NCBI GenBank assembly: GCA_964649725.1
Contig: CAZYTM010000012.1
Location: 3,781 to 67,780 of the forward strand
DNA: 64,000 bases
Direction: 5' to 3'
Source: CAZYTM01 sp964649725
GTDB taxonomy: Bacteria; Desulfobacterota; Desulfuromonadia; Geobacterales; Geobacteraceae
Of the stretch, positions 58,612 through 64,000 are shown in pieces. The notes below the pieces were generated by a model. It saw only the letters and a program-made list of their open reading frames with translations, ran no database searches and was not told the origin of the DNA. Position 1 is the first letter of the stretch; the number at the start of each line of letters is the position of its first letter. The position numbers were made by a program, and so were the translations under genes.

Positions 58612-60654
58612 ATGAAAACCTCAAAATATCCGATTTCTCACGCGCTGACATCGTTCAACGGTGTCGCCGTCCCACAGCCCGAACAGCAACCCGGGAGCAA
58701 ACCAGGCGCCAAGATACATCATCTGCCCGCTTCCATCTGGAAAAAACGTGATGGCGAGATCAAGAGTCCGCTCGACCTGGCCATCGAGCGGAGCCGCGAC
58801 TTCTTCTTCCGCGAGCAGCTGCCGGCCGGCTACTGGTGGGCTGAACTCGAATCAAATGTCACCATCACCGCCGAATATATCATGCTCTTCCACTTTCTCG
58901 GCATGGTCAACAAGGTCAAAGAACAGAAGATGGCCAACTATCTCCTCAGCAAACAGACTGAAGAGGGGTACTGGTGTATCTACTACGGCGGCCCCGGCGA
59001 CCTCTCCACCTCTGTGGAGGCCTATTTTGCCCTCAAGCTGGCCGGTTACGACGCTGACCATCCGGCAATGGTCAAGGCCCGCAGCTTTATCCTGGAGAGT
59101 GGCGGCATCATCAAGTGCCGGGTCTTTACCAAGATTTTCCTCGCCCTGTTCGGCGAATTCGCCTGGTTCGGCGTTCCATCGATGCCGATCGAACTGATGT
59201 TGCTACCCAACTGGGCCTACTTCAACATGTACGAACTCTCCAGCTGGGCCAGAGCGACCATAATCCCGCTCTCGCTGGTCATGGTGGAGCGACCGGTACG
59301 CAAGCTCCCCCCTGCGGCACGGGTGCAGGAACTCTTTGTCCGGCCGCCGCGACCGATCGACTATACCTTTACCAAGGAAGACGGTATCCTGACCTGGAAG
59401 AACTTCTTTATCGGCGTCGATCACTGTCTCAAGGTCTATGAAAAGAGTCCGGTCCGGCCATTCAAGAAAAAGGCGATGGCGCTGGCGGAAAAATGGGTTT
59501 TAGAACACCAGGAACCGTCCGGTGACTGGGGGGGGATCCAGCCGGCAATGCTGAACGCCATTCTGGCGCTGCACTGCCTTGGCTATGCCAATGACCATCC
59601 GGCTGTGGTCAAGGGGCTCGATGCGCTGGCCAACTTCTGTATCGAGGATGAGAAGGAGCTGGTGCTGCAGTCATGCATCTCGCCGGTCTGGGATACTGCG
59701 CTGGCCCTCAAGGCGCTGGTCGACTCCGACGTACCTACCGATCATCCTGCACTGGTCAAGGCCGCCCAGTGGCTCATCGACAGGGAAGTGCGCAAACCTG
59801 GCGACTGGAAGATCAAGAGCCCGGAACTTGAGCCTGGTGGCTGGGCTTTCGAGTTTCTCAACGACATGTATCCCGATGTTGACGATTCCGGCTTCGTCAT
59901 GATGACCATCAAAAACATTGACGTCAAGAACCGTAAATCTCGGGATGACGCCCTGAGGCGCGGTATCGCCTGGTGCCTCGGCATGCAGAGCAAGAACGGC
60001 GGTTGGGGTGCCTTTGACAAGGACAATACCAAGCACCTGCTGAACAAGATACCATTTGCCGACCTGGAGGCGCTCATAGACCCACCGACCGCCGATCTGA
60101 CCGGCCGGATGCTCGAGCTGATGGGGACCTTCGACTTTTCCAAGGACCACCAAGCAGCACGCCGCGGCATAAGTTTCCTCAAGGAGACCCAGGAGAAGGA
60201 AGGTTGCTGGTGGGGGCGCTGGGGGGTCAACTACATCTACGGCACCTGGTCGGTCCTCTGCGGCCTGCTCGCCATCGGCGAAGATATGTCGCAGCCCTAC
60301 ATCAGGCGGGCGGTAAACTGGCTCAAGTCGAAACAGAATCTTGACGGTGGCTGGGGTGAAACCTGTGAATCCTACCATGACCCGTCTCTTGCCGGTTCCG
60401 GGGTAAGTACCCCCTCCCAGACCGGCTGGGCACTGCTGGCGCTTATGGCAGCCGGCGAAGTGAACTGTTCCACCATCGGTCGCGGCATCCAGTATCTGGT
60501 CAATACCCAGAAACCGGATGGCACCTGGGATGAAGAGCAGTTCACCGGCACCGGATTCCCGAAATATTTTATGATCAAATATCATATCTATCGAAACTGC
60601 TTCCCCCTCATGGCGCTCGGTACTTTCCGGGCAAAAAGCAGAGGAGAGGCTTAA
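58612..60654 (+). CDS. shc: Squalene-hopene cyclase
   Basis: 680 residues from ATG 58612 (an upstream ATG at 58585 is less likely; AAGGAG lies between). The catalytic acid motif appears as PDVDDSG, a variant of DXDDTA with Ser and Gly, and several QW-type repeats are visible (for example GGWGETCES, GSGVSTPSQTGWALLAL, DGTWDEEQFTGTGFP). It cyclises squalene to hopene on the membrane. It opens the plus-strand half of the hopanoid cluster followed by hpnA and dxs. GC-rich and chromosomal in style. Confidence 0.93.
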   Translation: MKTSKYPISHALTSFNGVAVPQPEQQPGSKPGAKIHHLPASIWKKRDGEIKSPLDLAIERSRDFFFREQLPAGYWWAELESNVTITAEYIMLFHFLGMVNKVKEQKMANYLLSKQTEEGYWCIYYGGPGDLSTSVEAYFALKLAGYDADHPAMVKARSFILESGGIIKCRVFTKIFLALFGEFAWFGVPSMPIELMLLPNWAYFNMYELSSWARATIIPLSLVMVERPVRKLPPAARVQELFVRPPRPIDYTFTKEDGILTWKNFFIGVDHCLKVYEKSPVRPFKKKAMALAEKWVLEHQEPSGDWGGIQPAMLNAILALHCLGYANDHPAVVKGLDALANFCIEDEKELVLQSCISPVWDTALALKALVDSDVPTDHPALVKAAQWLIDREVRKPGDWKIKSPELEPGGWAFEFLNDMYPDVDDSGFVMMTIKNIDVKNRKSRDDALRRGIAWCLGMQSKNGGWGAFDKDNTKHLLNKIPFADLEALIDPPTADLTGRMLELMGTFDFSKDHQAARRGISFLKETQEKEGCWWGRWGVNYIYGTWSVLCGLLAIGEDMSQPYIRRAVNWLKSKQNLDGGWGETCESYHDPSLAGSGVSTPSQTGWALLALMAAGEVNCSTIGRGIQYLVNTQKPDGTWDEEQFTGTGFPKYFMIKYHIYRNCFPLMALGTFRAKSRGEA

Positions 60655-60685
60655 CTCATCAACCTATTTGTGCAGCACCAGACTT

Positions 60686-60716
60686 GGTAGGGGCGGGTTG
60701 GTTGACCGCCCCTACC
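60686..60716. other. Hairpin between shc and hpnA
   Basis: GGTAGGGGCGG (60686-60696) and CCGCCCCTACC (60706-60716) form an 11-bp stem with loop GTTGGTTGA. No T-run follows, so it may be an mRNA-stabilising or attenuating structure inside the operon, or a small repeat element. Confidence 0.55.
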
Positions 60717-60755
60717 GCAGTTTTGCGACCATATGACAGCTATTGGTGAGATAAC

Positions 60756-61742
60756 ATGAAGGCCTTTGTCACCGGTGCCACAGGTTTTATAGGAGCCAGT
60801 CTGGTCCGTGAACTGCTCCGCGATGGCGCATCGGTCAAGGTTCTGGTCCGGCCTGAAGCTGACCGGAGCAATCTGGCCGGCCTCGATCTGCAGATATGCA
60901 CTGGCGACCTGCGCGATCCGGCCTCACTCGCCCGGGGGGTGGCCGGCTGTGACACCCTTTTTCATGCAGCTGCCGATTACCGGCTCTGGACCAGAGAGCC
61001 GGCAGCCATGTATGAAAGCAATGTCACCGGCACCCGCAACATCTTGCAGGCAGCCCTGGAGAGTGGCGTACAGCGGGTCGTCTATACCAGCAGCGTCGGT
61101 ACCCTCGGCAATCCTGGTGACGGCAGGCCGGGGACGGAGACAACCCCGGTAAACCTGGCCGATATGGTAGGGGACTACAAGAAAAGCAAATTTCTCGCCG
61201 AACGGGAGGCCGAGAGCTTTCTCGCCATGGGGCTGCCGCTGGTCATCGTCAATCCGTCGACCCCGGTCGGACCGCTCGACATCAAACCGACCCCGACCGG
61301 CAAGATCATCGTCGATTTTCTCAATGGCAAGATGCCAGCCTACCTGGATACCGGGCTCAACATCATCGATGTGACCGACTGCGCCAGGGGGCATATTCTG
61401 GCAGCCAGGGAGGGGAGAGTCGGAGAAAAATATATCCTGGGCAACGAAAACCTGACCTTGCGGCAGATATTCCAGATGCTGGCCGAGATCACCGGCCTGC
61501 CGGCCCCTCGGGTGAGACTCCCCTACGGGCCGATACTGCTGGCGGCCTATCTGAATGAAGGGCTCTCCCGGCTGACCGGCAAAGAGCCGCTGATCCCCCT
61601 GGCAGGGGTGCAGATGGCGAAAAAGTTCATGTTTTTCGATGCGAGCAAAGGGGTCCGGGAGTTGGGGCTGCCACAGCGGCCGGCCCGGGAGGCTCTGGCC
61701 CGGGCAGTGGCCTGGTTTCGCGCGAACGGTTATGCAAGATGA
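60756..61742 (+). CDS. hpnA: Hopanoid-associated sugar epimerase HpnA
   Basis: 328 residues, an NAD(P)-dependent epimerase/dehydratase. The Rossmann motif is VTGATGFIGASLV, SSVGTLG is the serine segment, and YKKSK is the catalytic YxxxK. The FHAAADYRLWTREP stretch is typical of HpnA. Proposed role: ribose or aminosugar handling in hopanoid tailoring. It follows shc by 101 bp and precedes dxs by 95 bp, so the trio is probably one operon. A ribosome site upstream is weak. Confidence 0.9.
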   Translation: MKAFVTGATGFIGASLVRELLRDGASVKVLVRPEADRSNLAGLDLQICTGDLRDPASLARGVAGCDTLFHAAADYRLWTREPAAMYESNVTGTRNILQAALESGVQRVVYTSSVGTLGNPGDGRPGTETTPVNLADMVGDYKKSKFLAEREAESFLAMGLPLVIVNPSTPVGPLDIKPTPTGKIIVDFLNGKMPAYLDTGLNIIDVTDCARGHILAAREGRVGEKYILGNENLTLRQIFQMLAEITGLPAPRVRLPYGPILLAAYLNEGLSRLTGKEPLIPLAGVQMAKKFMFFDASKGVRELGLPQRPAREALARAVAWFRANGYAR

Positions 61743-61837
61743 CAGCTCGCCTGGTAGGATTGATGGATTAAGATTGTTTTTTTCAGTTCAATGATGTTAT
61801 TTTGTAACATTAAATGTCCTGTTTCAGGAGAAGTTTT

Positions 61838-63745
61838 ATGTCCAAACTGCTCGACAAGATAGAGAGCCCGGCAGACCTCAAGGGACTTAGCCCGGAACAG
61901 CTGGAGAGCCTGGCCGGAGAGGTACGGGAATTCCTCCTCGCCACGGTCTCCCAGACAGGTGGCCATCTGGCTTCCAATCTAGGCTGCGTAGAACTTACCC
62001 TGGCCCTCCATTACTGCTTCAATTCCCCCAATGATCGCTTCATCTGGGATGTCGGACACCAGGCTTACACCCACAAGATCATCACCGGCCGGCGGGACCG
62101 CTTTCATACCCAACGCCAGTATCAAGGTATCAGCGGTTTCCCGAAGCGGAGCGAATCACCGCACGATGCCTTTGACACCGGACACGCCTCCACCTCGATC
62201 TCGGCAGCGCTCGGCATGGCGGTCGGCCGCGATTTGAAGGGGGCCAGCAACAAGGTCATAGCCATCATCGGCGACGGCTCGATGACCGGCGGCATGGCAT
62301 TCGAGGCGCTCAACCAGGCGGGCCACCTGAAAAAGAACCTGATCGTAATCTTGAACGACAACGAGATGTCGATCTCCAAGAATGTCGGGGCATTCTCCTC
62401 CTTTGTCTCACGCAAGATGTCCGGCAGCTACTTCCGGGAGTTGAAAAAGGAGATGCAGGAACTTATCACCAGCATCCCCAGCATCGGTGGCAATATCCTC
62501 CATTTCGCCCGGCGGGCGGAGAATTCGCTGAAGGGTTTCCTTACCCCGGGAGCACTCTTCGAAGCGCTAGGCTTCGACTATTACGGTCCGCTGCAGGGGC
62601 ATAACCTGCCACAGCTGATCGAGGTGCTGGAGAATGTCCGTACCCTGGAGGGTCCTATCCTGGTCCATGTGATGACCACCAAGGGTAAGGGTTATGGACC
62701 AGCTGAAGAGAACCCTGACCAGTTCCACGGTGTCGGCCCCTTTGATGTCGCCACCGGCAAGGTGACTGCTGCCAAGGGTGGGTCTAAATCCTACACCGCT
62801 GTCTTCGGTGAGACCATGGTCAGACTGGCTGAAACCGATCCCCGTATCGTCGCCATCACTGCAGCTATGCCGGACGGTACCGGGCTGACCCAGTTTGCCA
62901 GAAGATATCCGGACCGCTTCTTCGATGCCGGTATTGCCGAACAGCACGCCCTCACCTTTGCCGCCGGCATGGCAGCGGAAGGGTTCCGGCCGGTTGCCGC
63001 CATCTATTCCTCATTTACCCAGCGTGCCTACGACCAGGTCTTTCATGACATCTGTCTGCAGAAGCTGCCGGTCACCCTGGCCCTCGACCGGGCCGGTCTG
63101 GTAGGGGACGACGGTCCGACCCACCATGGTCTCTTCGACCTCTCCTACCTCCGCCACCTGCCGGAGATGAACCTGATGGCACCGAAAGATGAGAACGAAC
63201 TGCAGCATATGCTGAAGACCGCCATCTATTCCGACCGGCCCATCGCTCTGCGTTACCCCCGCGGCAACGGTTACGGGGTAACGCTCGACACGGAACTAAA
63301 GGGACTGACCATCGGCAAGGGTGAAGAGTTGACCGCAGGTGATGACCTGGCCATCATCGCCATCGGCATAACTGTCTATCCGGCCCTGGAAGCGGCACTG
63401 CTCCTCAAGGAGAAGGGTATCAATGCAGCAGTGATCAATGCCAGGTTCGTCAAGCCGCTCGACCGGGAGCTGATACTGGCTACGGCAGGACGTACCGGCG
63501 CTCTGCTGACCGTGGAAGAGAATGCACTGCAGGGGGGATTTGGCACTGCCATTCTGGAGCTGCTGGAACAGGAAGGGGTGACAGGGGTCCGGGTGAAACG
63601 GCTCGGTATTCCCGACCGCTACATCGAGCAGGGGCCACAGGCACAGCTGCGCAAGGACCTGGGGCTTGATGCCGCTGGAATCGCCAGGAGTGCAGAGCTA
63701 TTCCTCGCCCAGAAGAGTAAGACCCCCCTGGCACGGGTGAAATAA
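61838..63745 (+). CDS. dxs: 1-deoxy-D-xylulose-5-phosphate synthase
   Basis: 635 residues from ATG 61838 (CAGGAGAAG upstream). TPP-binding GDGSMTGGMAFEALN with later NDN, the transketolase segment AGMAAEGFRPVAAIYSSFTQRAYDQV and the C-terminal ERMNARFVKPL-like strand (here INARFVKPLDRELI) are characteristic. It condenses pyruvate with glyceraldehyde-3-phosphate, the first and flux-controlling step of the MEP pathway that IspH ends. Placement after shc and hpnA suggests it supplies precursor for hopanoids; a second dxs elsewhere is possible. The gene ends before the repeat at the window edge. Confidence 0.96.
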   Translation: MSKLLDKIESPADLKGLSPEQLESLAGEVREFLLATVSQTGGHLASNLGCVELTLALHYCFNSPNDRFIWDVGHQAYTHKIITGRRDRFHTQRQYQGISGFPKRSESPHDAFDTGHASTSISAALGMAVGRDLKGASNKVIAIIGDGSMTGGMAFEALNQAGHLKKNLIVILNDNEMSISKNVGAFSSFVSRKMSGSYFRELKKEMQELITSIPSIGGNILHFARRAENSLKGFLTPGALFEALGFDYYGPLQGHNLPQLIEVLENVRTLEGPILVHVMTTKGKGYGPAEENPDQFHGVGPFDVATGKVTAAKGGSKSYTAVFGETMVRLAETDPRIVAITAAMPDGTGLTQFARRYPDRFFDAGIAEQHALTFAAGMAAEGFRPVAAIYSSFTQRAYDQVFHDICLQKLPVTLALDRAGLVGDDGPTHHGLFDLSYLRHLPEMNLMAPKDENELQHMLKTAIYSDRPIALRYPRGNGYGVTLDTELKGLTIGKGEELTAGDDLAIIAIGITVYPALEAALLLKEKGINAAVINARFVKPLDRELILATAGRTGALLTVEENALQGGFGTAILELLEQEGVTGVRVKRLGIPDRYIEQGPQAQLRKDLGLDAAGIARSAELFLAQKSKTPLARVK

Positions 63746-63753
63746 GAGGCAGG

Positions 63754-64000
63754 CAGGCCAACGCCGAGCCGGTGCAAAAGCCGTTAAAGCAGACAGAAAT
63801 GTGGATTTTGTGCCGGGTCAAGGCGGTCAAGGGATCCCGCGGAGGCGTAGCAGCGCTACGCCGCACAATTTCACTTGTGAAATTGGACCGCAAAGGCGCC
63901 CCGCAGGGGTCGGCCGACAGGCCGAGTCACAAGGGAGTCCGCAGACCAACGCCGAGCCGGTGCAAAAGCCGTTAAAGCAGACAGAAATGTGGATTTTGTG
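63754..64000. repeat. Non-coding repeat with 188-bp period at right edge
   Basis: A 55-bp sequence at 63758-63812 (beginning CCAACGCCGAGCCGG, ending GGATTTTGTG) recurs exactly at 63946-64000, an offset of 188 bp; similarity extends a few bases left with one mismatch. Between them lie strong hairpins: GGCGTAGC/GCTACGCC (63844-63862) and CAATTTCAC/GTGAAATTG (63866-63885), plus CG-rich short repeats. No gene is seen. Whether more copies follow is beyond the window. Confidence 0.82.

Noticed and set aside
63844..63925. GGACCGCAAAGGC in the 188-bp repeat resembles part of a GEMM (cyclic dinucleotide) riboswitch, which occurs in Geobacter.
   Set aside because: The conserved upstream GGGCAAACC part and downstream stem are absent, so the resemblance is too short.

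Overview
The window looks like chromosome from a Geobacter-like member of the Desulfuromonadia (Desulfobacterota). The basis is the GC-rich coding style, a pheA-tyrA-aroA-cmk-ispH-rpsA-ihfB block, a five-heme exported cytochrome c, an NtrC-type sigma-54 activator, purine-rich heptanucleotide arrays between genes, and a hopanoid cluster (hpnI, hpnN, shc, hpnA, dxs). This is inferred from gene content; no rRNA or other species marker is present.

Layout. 1-7.7 kb (minus strand): an IHF-alpha-like gene cut by the window edge, tRNA-Leu(UAA), ihfB, rpsA, ispH, cmk, aroA, tyrA and pheA, i.e. aromatic amino acid synthesis joined to translation and nucleoid functions. 7.8-13.6 kb: a minus-strand operon with an orphan GspE/PilB-type ATPase, a LysM protein and a membrane protein with a degenerate receiver domain, divergent from an S24-type repressor that lacks both catalytic residues. 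14.6-19.9 kb: a split MacAB-like ABC exporter (adaptor, ATPase, two FtsX-type permeases). 20-31 kb: superoxide dismutase, small conserved genes, a PIN-domain toxin-antitoxin pair with a palindromic operator, an M48 lipoprotein, an SPFH/zinc-ribbon/SrkA-like kinase operon, a metallo-beta-lactamase-fold hydrolase, an MFS carrier and polyphosphate glucokinase.

30.5-36.3 kb is an AT-richer accessory island ending at tRNA-Arg(UCG). It holds two integron-type attC sites around a DUF4124 cassette with no integrase in view, a gene remnant, several GGGG-tipped inverted repeats, a 172-bp direct repeat flanking a small lipoprotein gene, a protein with five tandem Cys/His ribbons plus a helical-repeat body, a possible AbiGi/DUF2971-like protein, and a RelE/HTH toxin-antitoxin pair.

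36.4-53.8 kb: cytidylate-kinase-like protein, ComEA-like HhH protein, P1/PLC-like enzyme beside a five-heme cytochrome, DedA, an OmpA-family envelope pair, a chemoreceptor whose N-terminal sensor domain is repeated after its signalling domain, an NtrC-family regulator, an aminotransferase, a secreted Cys-rich protein, small membrane proteins, an ankyrin protein, MsrA and an FAD oxidoreductase. 53.9-63.7 kb is the hopanoid locus: hpnI, an MnmM-like methyltransferase and hpnN on the minus strand, divergent from shc, hpnA and dxs. The right edge enters a non-coding repeat with a 188-bp period.

The best candidates for something new are the chemoreceptor with a duplicated C-terminal sensor domain, the integrase-less cassette island with its ribbon/helical-repeat protein, and the 188-bp structured repeat at the right edge.
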